From NCBI RefSeq assembly GCF_051195255.1, contig NZ_JBNJLK010000011.1, positions 1-64,000 on the forward strand: a stretch of 64,000 nt of DNA, read 5' to 3'. Below the pieces are notes generated by a model that was not told where the DNA came from, made no database searches, and saw nothing but the letters and a program-made list of their open reading frames with translations. Source of the stretch: Falsirhodobacter sp051195255 (GTDB taxonomy: Bacteria; Pseudomonadota; Alphaproteobacteria; Rhodobacterales; Rhodobacteraceae). The position numbers were made by a program, and so were the translations under genes. This document shows positions 53,420 through 61,539 of the stretch, one piece after another; position 1 is the first letter of the stretch, and the number at the start of each line of letters is the position of its first letter.

Positions 53420-54165
53420 CGGACATTCACAAGACGATGCTTCTGATCGGCGCGACTTCGGACATCGGGCGGGCCACGGCGCTGGCCTACGCGCAGGCAG
53501 GCTGGCGGGTCCTTCTCGCGGCCCGGAACATCGAGGTTGCACAGCGCAACGCCGACGATATCGCCGCACGGACGGGGGCCGAGGTGAACCTCTACCCCTT
53601 GGACATCCTGCAAAGCGACGCTTTGTCCACCTTCGCCGACAACCTGCCGGTTCTGCCGGACACCGTCATCTGCGTGGTCGGAGAGATGGGCGACCAGAAG
53701 CGGGCGCAGTCGGATCCTGAGCACGCCGCGATGGTGTTCCGCACGAATTTCGAAGGTCCCGCCTTGCTGATGGGATTGTTCGCCAACCGCTTCCTGACGC
53801 GGGGTTCCGGCACCATCGTGGGCGTCAGCTCGGTCGCGGGCGATCGGGGGCGGGGGACGAATTATGTCTACGGCGCGGCGAAGGCCGGCTTCACCGCCTT
53901 CCTGTCCGGATTGCGGAACCGGCTGGCCCCCAGCGGCCTGCGCGTGGTCACGGTGAAACCCGGCTTCGTGCGGACCCGGATGACGGCCGGCATGAAGCTT
54001 CCACCGCTGCTGACGGCCGAACCCGGGGAAGTTGGCGCCGCGATCCTTGCCGCCGCCGAAGGAAAGCGGGGTCGCGACGTGATCTATGTCCGCCCGGTCT
54101 GGCGCGGGGTGATGTCGATCATCGGCGCCATCCCCGAGCCCATCTTCAAGAAGCTCAAGCTCTGA
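53416..54165 (+). CDS. dprE2: DprE2-like 2'-ketoribose reductase (SDR)
   Basis: A 249-residue short-chain dehydrogenase with GATSDIGRATALAYAQAGW as cofactor site, VVGEMGDQ and VSSVAGDRGRGTNYVYGAAKAG; the catalytic pair is Y152 and K156. The wording is that of DprE2 rather than a generic SDR. It reduces the keto intermediate with inversion, completing polyprenyl-phospho-D-arabinose. It overlaps dprE1 by 4 bp. Confidence 0.9.
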   Translation: MTDIHKTMLLIGATSDIGRATALAYAQAGWRVLLAARNIEVAQRNADDIAARTGAEVNLYPLDILQSDALSTFADNLPVLPDTVICVVGEMGDQKRAQSDPEHAAMVFRTNFEGPALLMGLFANRFLTRGSGTIVGVSSVAGDRGRGTNYVYGAAKAGFTAFLSGLRNRLAPSGLRVVTVKPGFVRTRMTAGMKLPPLLTAEPGEVGAAILAAAEGKRGRDVIYVRPVWRGVMSIIGAIPEPIFKKLKL

Positions 54166-54166
54166 C

Positions 54167-55723
54167 ATGAAGCGGTTCGCGACCGGCGGCCCGTTGTCAT
54201 GTCCTCGCCCTGCCCTGCTCATTCTCGGCATGGCGGTTCTGGCGGCATTGCTGCTTGTCCTGTCGGACCGGACCGTCGCCACCCGTTCCGTGGAGGAATT
54301 CTTCTACCTCTTCGACGGGGTAAACCGTGTTCTTTGGGGACAGGCTCCGTCACGGGACTTCGTGACGTCCCTCGGGCCTCTCGTCTATTACCTGCCGGCC
54401 TGGGGCCAATGGATCGGCGGCTGGGGCGCGGCGTTGCCCCTGTCCAGCGCCGTCATGATCCTGCTTCTGGCCCCCGTCATGGCGCATGTTCTGACGTCGC
54501 GGCTGCATCCTGTCCTGGCCTTGCTGATGGGCGGCTTCCTGATCCTTGTGCTGGCCGCGCCGATGAACCTGGGCGAGGCGATGACGGCCCTGTCCTTTCA
54601 CCAGTATCACAACCGGGTCGGGTGGGTCGCCCTTGCCCTGTTGCTGGTGCTGGTTCTTTCCCCCCGACACCCTGTTGCGGGGCGTGACGCGGCGGCGGCC
54701 GCGCTCCTTGCATTCGTGATGACCTATGTCCGGCTGACCTACGGGCTGGTGGCGGTGGCGTTCCTTGTCTTCATGCTGACGGATGCGCGGCAACGGGGAT
54801 GGGCCGCAGGGGCGCTGGCAGGGCTGGCCGTGGCCGCCCTTGCCATGGAACTGGTTTGGGGAGGAACGGCTGGCTACGTTCAGGCCACGCGGATGGCCTT
54901 CGGGGCGGGGGGCGTTCTGCGGGGAAGCTGGGGCGACATCATCGACCACGTCCTTGCCAACTTTACCGATTACGTGCTGCTCGGCCTGATCGCCGGCCTT
55001 TCGCTGTGGCGGACGCCGAGCCTGCGCTACGCCATCTTCTTCGCCTTCTGCGCCCTTGGCGGCTTCTGGCTTATCAATCAGAACGACCAGCGTTGGGGCA
55101 TCCTCGCGCTTCACGCAGCCGCGGTCGTAGCGGCTGAGCGTATCCTGCGGGAGGATGACGGCCTGTCATCGGCAACCTGGGCAACGCCCGCAGGCGTGCG
55201 GCTTTTCTTTCTGGCGATGGTCCTGCCAACGCTTCTGCACAACACGGTGGCACTTGGCCTGCATGTGTCGGCGGCCGTCGGGGGGGCGGGCCGCCCGATG
55301 CCTGTCGCGGGGATGGAGGATGTGCGGCTTGCCGAGCTCTGGACCGGGGGGGACTTCGGTGGGGGGAACGCCTACCTCGCCATGGTCGAAGAAGGCATCG
55401 ACGCCTTGGCCGATCTGGAGCCCGCCCCCGAAAATATCGCGGTCCTCGGCGCCGCCGACCCGTTCTCCCTTGCGCTGAACCTGCGCCCCTTGGCGGGCAT
55501 GATGCCCACCATGCTTTGGTTGAACACCGTGGGCCCCACGGCCCATCCGCCAGCGGCCAGGATTCTTGTAGGTGCCGACGTCGTCGTCCTGCGAAAGATC
55601 CCAGAAGGCGCGGGGCCGGTGGGTGAGCTTTACCTTCCGTTCCTTGCGCAGAACTACACGCAAATCTCCGAAACCGAGCATTGGCGTTTCTACCGCCATG
55701 CCCGCCCCACAGCCGCACCATGA
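54167..55723 (+). CDS. GT-C-like polytopic glycosyltransferase, paralogue 1
   Basis: A 518-residue membrane protein with about ten hydrophobic segments. The first outer loop reads EEFFYLFDGVNRVLWGQAPSRDF with D50 and D64, matching the acidic loop of GT-C enzymes. TSLGPLVYYLPA follows. The C-terminal 120 residues are more polar (VRLAELWTGGDFGG, NIAVLGAADPFSLALNL) and probably periplasmic. It occupies the position of arabinosyltransferase AftA after dprE2 (1 bp gap) in mycobacteria. AftA-level identity is not visible, so transfer of arabinofuranose is inferred from context. Paralogues 2 and 3 follow. Confidence 0.72.
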   Translation: MKRFATGGPLSCPRPALLILGMAVLAALLLVLSDRTVATRSVEEFFYLFDGVNRVLWGQAPSRDFVTSLGPLVYYLPAWGQWIGGWGAALPLSSAVMILLLAPVMAHVLTSRLHPVLALLMGGFLILVLAAPMNLGEAMTALSFHQYHNRVGWVALALLLVLVLSPRHPVAGRDAAAAALLAFVMTYVRLTYGLVAVAFLVFMLTDARQRGWAAGALAGLAVAALAMELVWGGTAGYVQATRMAFGAGGVLRGSWGDIIDHVLANFTDYVLLGLIAGLSLWRTPSLRYAIFFAFCALGGFWLINQNDQRWGILALHAAAVVAAERILREDDGLSSATWATPAGVRLFFLAMVLPTLLHNTVALGLHVSAAVGGAGRPMPVAGMEDVRLAELWTGGDFGGGNAYLAMVEEGIDALADLEPAPENIAVLGAADPFSLALNLRPLAGMMPTMLWLNTVGPTAHPPAARILVGADVVVLRKIPEGAGPVGELYLPFLAQNYTQISETEHWRFYRHARPTAAP

Positions 55724-57231
55724 AGCGGCCGGCGGCATCGTCTGTCCTGATCGCGCTGATCGGGCTGGTTTGCGCGATCTTGCTGGCCGCGCCGGGCCGC
55801 ACCGTCACGACCGCCTTCATGAACGACGTCCTGATCTTTCTGGATGGCGCGCATCGCATCCATTGGGGCCAGGTGCCGAATCGCGATTTCCACACCGCGC
55901 TTGGGCCGTTGGTCTACCTGATTCCGGCACTGGGGTATTGGATCACGGGAAGTTTCGGTACGGCGATGCCCGTGGGCATGGCGCTTCTGATCCTCGGGTT
56001 CACGGGGCTTGTCGTGCATGTGCTTGGCTCCCGGCTGGAGCCGCGTCTGGACGTGCCATTCGCGGCCTTCCTTCTCCTGCTGCTTGCCGTGCCGATGAAC
56101 CTTGGCGACAGGATCAGCGCGCTGTCCTTTGCCATGTTCTACAACCGCATTGGATGGGCGGCCCTGGGCCTTGTCCTGATCATGTATCTGCCGCCACGGG
56201 CCCCCGGGCCATGGCAGGAGGCGCGGGACGTGCTGTCGGCCACGGCGCTGACCCTGCTGCAGCTTTACACCAAGGTCACCTATGGCGCCGCGGCGGTGGC
56301 CTTCCTGATGTTCCTGCTCCTCCTCCCCGGCCAAAGGCGGCGGGCGACGTTGTCGCTCCTTCTCGTGGCTGCGGCGGTGGTGATGGTCGAAGTCTTCTGG
56401 CGCGGCACGGCGGGCCATATCCGCGACCTGATGGAAACGGCGCGGATCAGCGGCGGACGTGGGATGGAGGGGCTGATCCGCGCCGCCACTCGCAACGTCG
56501 CGGACCTGACGGTCTTTGCGCTGATCGCGGGCCTCGCACTCTGGCAGAAACCTTCGTTCCGGGACTTCGTCTTCTATGCCGCCTGCGCCGTGGGGGGCCT
56601 GCTGATCGTGAGCCAGAACGCCCATGACTGGGGCGTCATCACGCTGTATGCGGGGGCTGTCGTGGCCGCCCAGCGGGTGATGAGCCGCTCCGGACCTGTC
56701 GCAACCGGGATGCCGCTGCTGGTCCTGTTCTTCACCCTTCCGCCCACCCTCTACCACGCCTCGGCGCTGGTCCTGCACAGCGTTCTTGCGACAGCACATG
56801 CCGGGAAATCCGTGGGGCTGCCAAACTTCGGTGGCCTCCACTATGCCACGCTCTGGTCGCCGGGCGATCACGGATTTTCACAGCGCTATGTCAACAGCTT
56901 CGAAAGCGGCGGTGCGTTGCTGGAAGACTTGGGGCCCGGCATCGGCCCCGTTGCCACGCTGGACTTCGTGAACCCGTTTTCGGCCGGTCTGGGCCTGCGC
57001 CCGCCGGAAGGCGACAACGCCTGGCTGCACTGGAACCGCAACGTCAGCCGCGACCATCACCTGCCACCGGCCCAGCTTTTCGGAGATGTTCAGATCATCA
57101 TGGAGCCCGGGATCGGGATCAACAGCGTCCAGCTTCGCGACATCTACGGACCTTATATCGACCAGCATTACACACCTGTTCGCAAGACAGCGGAATGGAC
57201 GATCCACAAGCGCCGGGAGACGGAGGAATGA
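55720..57231 (+). CDS. GT-C-like polytopic glycosyltransferase, paralogue 2
   Basis: A 503-residue homologue of the preceding gene. The acidic loop is NDVLIFLDGAHRIHWGQ then VPNRDFHTALGPLVY. It has SFAMFYNRIGWAALGLVL and a C-terminal domain with FVNPFSAGLGLRPPEGDNAW and HWNRNVSRDHH. It is closer to paralogue 3 than to paralogue 1 by eye. ATG 55720 overlaps the previous stop (ATGA). Confidence 0.72.
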   Translation: MKRPAASSVLIALIGLVCAILLAAPGRTVTTAFMNDVLIFLDGAHRIHWGQVPNRDFHTALGPLVYLIPALGYWITGSFGTAMPVGMALLILGFTGLVVHVLGSRLEPRLDVPFAAFLLLLLAVPMNLGDRISALSFAMFYNRIGWAALGLVLIMYLPPRAPGPWQEARDVLSATALTLLQLYTKVTYGAAAVAFLMFLLLLPGQRRRATLSLLLVAAAVVMVEVFWRGTAGHIRDLMETARISGGRGMEGLIRAATRNVADLTVFALIAGLALWQKPSFRDFVFYAACAVGGLLIVSQNAHDWGVITLYAGAVVAAQRVMSRSGPVATGMPLLVLFFTLPPTLYHASALVLHSVLATAHAGKSVGLPNFGGLHYATLWSPGDHGFSQRYVNSFESGGALLEDLGPGIGPVATLDFVNPFSAGLGLRPPEGDNAWLHWNRNVSRDHHLPPAQLFGDVQIIMEPGIGINSVQLRDIYGPYIDQHYTPVRKTAEWTIHKRRETEE

Positions 57232-58826
57232 AGGGTCCCGAGGAACGTCGGAGGGGAGCCCTGCGGCAAAGCCGGATCATCCTCGCAGCGGGGCTGCTGA
57301 TCGGCGTTGTGCTGGCCCTGCCCGGCCAGACCGTGACCAGCAAATACGTCAACGACCTTTTCATCTTCCTCGACGGGGCCTACCGGATCTGGATGGGTCA
57401 GGTGCCGAATGTCGACTTCCACTCCTCCCTCGGCCCGCTTGCCTATTATATCCCGGCCGTTGGCTACGGACTTGGCGGCAGCCTTGGCGCGGCGATGCCC
57501 ATCGGCATGGGGCTGGTGACGGCGGCCGTCGCATGGGTGGCGGCGCATGTGATCCCCAGCCGGATGCGCCCGGCGCTTGGTCTTCCCCTCGCCCTCTACC
57601 TTCTGCTGATCGTGGCCGTCCCGATGAACCCCGGTGAAGGGGTGCGGGAGTTGTCCTTCGCGATGTTCTACAACCGCATTGGCTGGGCGGCCTTGGGGCT
57701 GTTGCTGGTGATGTATCTGCCGCCCGCCCTGCCCCGGCGCCGGCAGATTGCGGCAGATGCGGTCTGCGCGGCAGCCCTGATGCTCCTGATGCTCTACCTC
57801 AAGATCAGCTACGGATTGGTCATGGTCGCGTTCGTGATCTTCATGCTGACGGATCGGCGCCAGTGGCGATGGGCTGCCACAGCGCTGGCGCTGACCGCTG
57901 CGGCCGGCCTGATGATCGAACTCGTCTGGCGCGGCACCGCCCATCATATCGCCGACCTGCGGCTGGCCAGCCAGGTCAGCGGCGGCCTTCCCACCTTCCG
58001 CACCCTGCTCGAGGAGGTGCAGCGCAACCTGCCCGAGATCAGCCTTTATGGCATCTTTGCGGCGATGCTCCTGTCGAAGCGACGAAGTCTTCGCGACGCC
58101 GTGTTCCTGATCTGCTGCCTTCTGACCGGCATTCTGCTGATCGAGCAGAACTTCCAGATCTTCGGCATCCTCACCCTTGGCGCAGGCGCCGCCGTAGCCG
58201 CCGAAGGGGCCTTGCGCACCCAGCCGGCCTCGCGATCCGGCCTGCCCCTTCTTCTGGCGGCCTGTCTGGCGCCGGCCACCCTGCAATTCACAATGGCCCT
58301 TGGCTTTCATACCGGGCTTGCCCTGGCGCGTCAGGGGATTGAATTCTCGCTGCCGAACTATTCGGGAATAAGGCTCGTCCGGTTCTGGGTGGACGGGTCC
58401 TTTGCAAACTTTCGGAGCTACGATGACAGCTTGCGGGACGGCGCGGCCGTTCTGGCCCAGATCGGCAATCCGGAACGCGTTCTGGTGCTCGACTTCGTCG
58501 GTCCCTTCACGGCGGGCATGGGGCTTGCCCCCCCGCATGGGGACAGCACGTGGTACCATTGGGGGCGCACGGTCGATGCCGAACACCATCCCTCGGCCCG
58601 GGACTTCTTTGGCGATGCGCGGATCGTGATGGACCCGAAAGCCCCGATCGAGAAATGGACGGCGAACGGCCTTCGCGAGGTCTACGCCGCCGCACTGGCC
58701 GAAAACTTCGTGCTGGCCGCCGAGACCGAGTTCTGGCGCGTCTATGTGGCCAAGGACACCGATCGCGCCCTGTCCCCTTCCGGCAGCATGACCATGATCA
58801 TGCACAGCACGACCGCCCAGCCATAG
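57228..58826 (+). CDS. GT-C-like polytopic glycosyltransferase, paralogue 3
   Basis: A 532-residue homologue with NDLFIFLDGAYRIWMGQ, VPNVDFHSSLGPLAYYIPA, FYNRIGWAALGLLLVMYLPP and the end block FVGPFTAGMGLAPPHGDSTWYHWGRTV. ATG 57228 has GGAGGA directly upstream and overlaps the previous stop. The last 85 bp overlap the convergent GT87-like gene, and its C-terminal 30 residues have no match in paralogue 2, so the stop region may be extended. Confidence 0.72.
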   Translation: MKGPEERRRGALRQSRIILAAGLLIGVVLALPGQTVTSKYVNDLFIFLDGAYRIWMGQVPNVDFHSSLGPLAYYIPAVGYGLGGSLGAAMPIGMGLVTAAVAWVAAHVIPSRMRPALGLPLALYLLLIVAVPMNPGEGVRELSFAMFYNRIGWAALGLLLVMYLPPALPRRRQIAADAVCAAALMLLMLYLKISYGLVMVAFVIFMLTDRRQWRWAATALALTAAAGLMIELVWRGTAHHIADLRLASQVSGGLPTFRTLLEEVQRNLPEISLYGIFAAMLLSKRRSLRDAVFLICCLLTGILLIEQNFQIFGILTLGAGAAVAAEGALRTQPASRSGLPLLLAACLAPATLQFTMALGFHTGLALARQGIEFSLPNYSGIRLVRFWVDGSFANFRSYDDSLRDGAAVLAQIGNPERVLVLDFVGPFTAGMGLAPPHGDSTWYHWGRTVDAEHHPSARDFFGDARIVMDPKAPIEKWTANGLREVYAAALAENFVLAAETEFWRVYVAKDTDRALSPSGSMTMIMHSTTAQP

Positions 58827-59887
58827 ACCGAGCCAAGGGTCAGTTGCACCCATTGTGCGCTTGCGAACTGGTTGATGACAAAGGGCACCGGAACAACAAG
58901 AAGGCCGGCGACGATCCAGGTCGACCACCGGTCCCGGAAATGCAGCAGCACCGGCAGAAGAAACAGCGTGTAATGGATCCAGCCCAGCGGCGACGCCAGA
59001 ACGGAGGCCACCAGCGCGGGAGCACTCGCCTTCATGAGATCCGGACGCTGCCAGAACGCCCACGCGGCAAGCGCCAGAAGAAGCGCCGCCCCAAGGGCCG
59101 TTCCAGCCTCGGGGATACCGGCACGGGCGGCCAGGCCCGAAAGCGAAGCGTTGGTCAGGAAGAAGGCCCGTTCGCCATCGGCGGCCACAAGGCTGATCCA
59201 TCGATGATAAACCCCCGGACCCATCACCACGAGGGGGATCAGGCTGATCACCGCCGCCGTCGCGACGCAAACCAGGGACGGCTTGCGATGTCCCGCAAGG
59301 AACAGGAGCACGGGCCAGACAAGGAAGTTCGGCTTCATCGCAACCACAAGCCCGATGAGGATGCCGGACCAGATGAGCTCCCCCCGCTCCAGCAGCAGCC
59401 AGGCGCCGACCGCCATCAGAAGGAGGGGCAGGTAGATCTGCCCCAGAAATAGCGTGTCCCAGAACCCGGCCAGTCCGAACGCCCAGATGGCAATCAGCAG
59501 GCCCTGAAGTCCTTGCCCATGGCGCCGGACAAGCAGGAACACGGTCGCCGCGTAACAGGCCACCGAGATCCAGAGCCAGACACGAAGGGACGTCTCGGGC
59601 TCTGCCAGATCGAAAAGCTGGAACAGCAGCGCCGAGACAGGCGGGTTGAGGTTCGGGTTCCACGACTCGAAGCCCGGCAGCACGACATGCGGCGTCAGCG
59701 GGTAGATGCCGTAAGGGTTCAACCCTTCCGCCGCAGCCCGCCCCGAGGCCACGAAGGCGCCGAAATCCCAAAGCCCATGCGGAGGAGCGACCCGCCCCAA
59801 TTCGGTATACATTGCGCAAAGGGAGGCCAATGCCAGCAAGATCAGCACGACGTGCCGGAGCGTATGATTGATTTCGCGACCGGGCAT
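58742..59887 (-). CDS. GT87-family (DUF2029) polyprenol-phosphate-sugar glycosyltransferase
   Basis: A 381-residue polytopic protein with the family motifs DFGAFVASGRAAAEGLNPYG (acidic first loop), NPNLNPPVSALLFQLFDL and GQIYLPLLLMAVGAWLL, plus GLVVAMKPN. I prefer ATG 59887 to ATG 59890 for spacing from AGGAG. GT87 enzymes use polyprenol-phospho-mannose or related donors on the periplasmic side. It faces the arabinose operon and overlaps its last gene, so it may add a further sugar to the same glycan. Confidence 0.8.
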   Translation of the reverse strand: MPGREINHTLRHVVLILLALASLCAMYTELGRVAPPHGLWDFGAFVASGRAAAEGLNPYGIYPLTPHVVLPGFESWNPNLNPPVSALLFQLFDLAEPETSLRVWLWISVACYAATVFLLVRRHGQGLQGLLIAIWAFGLAGFWDTLFLGQIYLPLLLMAVGAWLLLERGELIWSGILIGLVVAMKPNFLVWPVLLFLAGHRKPSLVCVATAAVISLIPLVVMGPGVYHRWISLVAADGERAFFLTNASLSGLAARAGIPEAGTALGAALLLALAAWAFWQRPDLMKASAPALVASVLASPLGWIHYTLFLLPVLLHFRDRWSTWIVAGLLVVPVPFVINQFASAQWVQLTLGSVYGWAVVLCMIMVMLPEGDRARSVSLAT

Positions 59888-60191
59888 CATTTCTCCTGTG
59901 GCAGTTGTGCACGGCAGACGCGTCGTCCGCCCTTGGCGTCCAGTTTCCCTCAAGACGAAGCTTGCTTGCAAGGAAGCCTTTTCAGCTTTCCTTCGAGACC
60001 GCTGATGTCGATGTTCAATGGTTCATGGCGTCATGTCCAGAGCCATTACCCGGAGAAATCGGTTCCATGACACGCCGTGCTGGCACGGCCCGACCGAATA
60101 AATCAGGCTATCGCCGCTAGCAACTGTGTCTATCGGCCTGACGGCGTGCGTGGTCGTGGCACTCCCATGACGAACCTGTCCCACAGGGCAT
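59888..60191. other. Gap between GT87 gene and IS remnant
   Basis: Only the GT87 ribosome binding site (CAGGAG on the minus strand) is recognisable. The composition is less GC-rich than the operon. No gene, tRNA or terminator is seen. Confidence 0.45.
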
Positions 60192-60460
60192 TTCCATTCC
60201 ATGGATCCGCATGCTCGGTGTGATCGACGAGTTCAGTCGGGAGTGCTTGGCCATCCGGATCTACCGGAAGCTGTACTCCACCGCCGTGATCGATGCCCTG
60301 TCCGATCTCTTCATCCTGCGGGGCGTGCCCCGCCATGTTCGCTCGGACAATGGACCGGAGTTTATAGCGAAAGCCGTGCGGGGCTGGATCAATGCCATCG
60401 GAACGAAACCGCATCCATCGGACTGGGCAGTCCGTGGGATGAGGAGGGTCAGAAAACAGG
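60192..60460 (+). pseudogene. IS3-family transposase (OrfB integrase core) fragment
   Basis: The stretch reads MLGVIDEFSRECLAIRIYRKL, one catalytic Asp of the DDE triad, then LSDLFILRGVPRHVRSDNGPEFIAKAVR with the second. After AIGTK a one-base shift is needed to continue with GSPWDEEG. The third catalytic region and OrfA are missing. It marks an old insertion at the edge of the arabinose locus. Confidence 0.75.
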
Positions 60461-60616
60461 GCAGGCCAGCTTGTACGTGCTTCAGCAAGGCGAAGTGGAC
60501 CATCTTCACCCGGTGGGCCATGAGATCGGCCGCAAGCTGTTCGTGAACCAAGCTACCATGATAGCGCGTTTCACGTCTCGACGCCGGAACAGATGGTCTG
60601 AGGGCCGCTGGCGCTG
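60461..60616. other. Short region without a supportable gene
   Basis: Sequence between the IS remnant and the end of the IclR gene. The open frames here are not recognisable and probably belong to the decayed insertion. Confidence 0.4.
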
Positions 60617-61393
60617 TCAGCCTGGATAGCCGAGAGACGCCGATGTTTCCGCTGCAGCGGCCGTAAGACGCGCAATATAATCGTCCCGCCGCGCCTCCTC
60701 GAACCGCATCAGGGGGAAGGCCACCGAAATGGCGGCCACGGGTCGGCCCAGATGGTCGAAGACGGGGGCGGCAAGGCAGCGGACGCCGGCCTCGGCCTCC
60801 TCCACCTCCTCGGCAAAGCCGCGGGCCCGCACCTCCGCCAAGTCCCGGCGCAGACGCTCCGCGTCCCGTATGGCCCTTGGGCCGGCGGCGTCGAAGGGCA
60901 TCCGCACGATACGGGCCTCCACCTCCTCGGGGCTGCGCCAGGCCAGAAGCGCCTTGCCGAGGGAGGTGGAGCTGAGGGGGCTGCGCTGGCCTACCGTGCT
61001 TTTCATCGACAGGCCGAAGACCGATTCGATGTGGTGGACATAGACGACCTTCTCCTCCTGCCCGTCGATGACGCCGAGGTTGATGGATTCGCCCGTGGCC
61101 CGCGACAAGGCGGCCATGGCGCGATCGGCATGAACCATCAGCTGCGACGGGTCGATCGCGCGGGCTGCGATGGAAAACAGCTTCAGCGTCAGACCGTAGC
61201 GTTCCGTTTCGGCGTCCTGTTCGACAAAGCCCAGATCCACCATCGTCTGAAGCAACCGATGGGTCGTGCTTTTCGACGTCATTGCCTTCTGCGCGATGGT
61301 GCCAAGTGTGGCCTGGCGATCTTCGGCCAGCGTTTCCAGCACCGAAAACACCTTCAAGACCGAGGCGACGTTGTCCGCTTTGCCTGACTGCAC
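60617..61393 (-). CDS. IclR family transcriptional regulator
   Basis: A 258-residue regulator from GTG 61393. The helix-turn-helix region is LGTIAQKAMTSKSTTHRLLQTM and the ligand domain has YVHHIES, SPLSSTSLGKALLAW and GVRCLAAPVFDHLGRPVAAISV. It is divergent from the GH105/TRAP operon, with a palindrome between them. It probably senses a pectin-derived acid such as a keto-deoxy sugar acid, like KdgR-type proteins. Confidence 0.9.
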   Translation of the reverse strand: MQSGKADNVASVLKVFSVLETLAEDRQATLGTIAQKAMTSKSTTHRLLQTMVDLGFVEQDAETERYGLTLKLFSIAARAIDPSQLMVHADRAMAALSRATGESINLGVIDGQEEKVVYVHHIESVFGLSMKSTVGQRSPLSSTSLGKALLAWRSPEEVEARIVRMPFDAAGPRAIRDAERLRRDLAEVRARGFAEEVEEAEAGVRCLAAPVFDHLGRPVAAISVAFPLMRFEEARRDDYIARLTAAAAETSASLGYPG

Positions 61394-61408
61394 GGGAAGT
61401 ATCCTGTA

Positions 61409-61429
61409 TTTCGGAATGCCATTCTGAAA
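61409..61429. promoter_or_regulatory. Palindromic IclR-type operator
   Basis: TTTCGGAAT and ATTCTGAAA flank GCC, a 9-3-9 inverted repeat with a single mismatched pair. It lies 16 bp upstream of the IclR start and 111 bp before the GH105 start, suited to autoregulation and control of the divergent operon. Confidence 0.6.
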
Positions 61430-61539
61430 GTTTCGGACCAGCTTGTCAATTCTGCTTGCCTGCCCGCAGCGGTTGTGCTTCCTTCAAAATCGAAACGGCG
61501 TTCTGATTTTCTCGCCGCTGTCTTTGGGAGGAGGCACAG

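Noticed and set aside
57168..59912. 914-codon minus-strand frame across the third GT-C gene and the GT87 gene
   Set aside because: Shadow of two real membrane-protein genes; the His/Gln/Arg-rich text is typical of antisense frames here.
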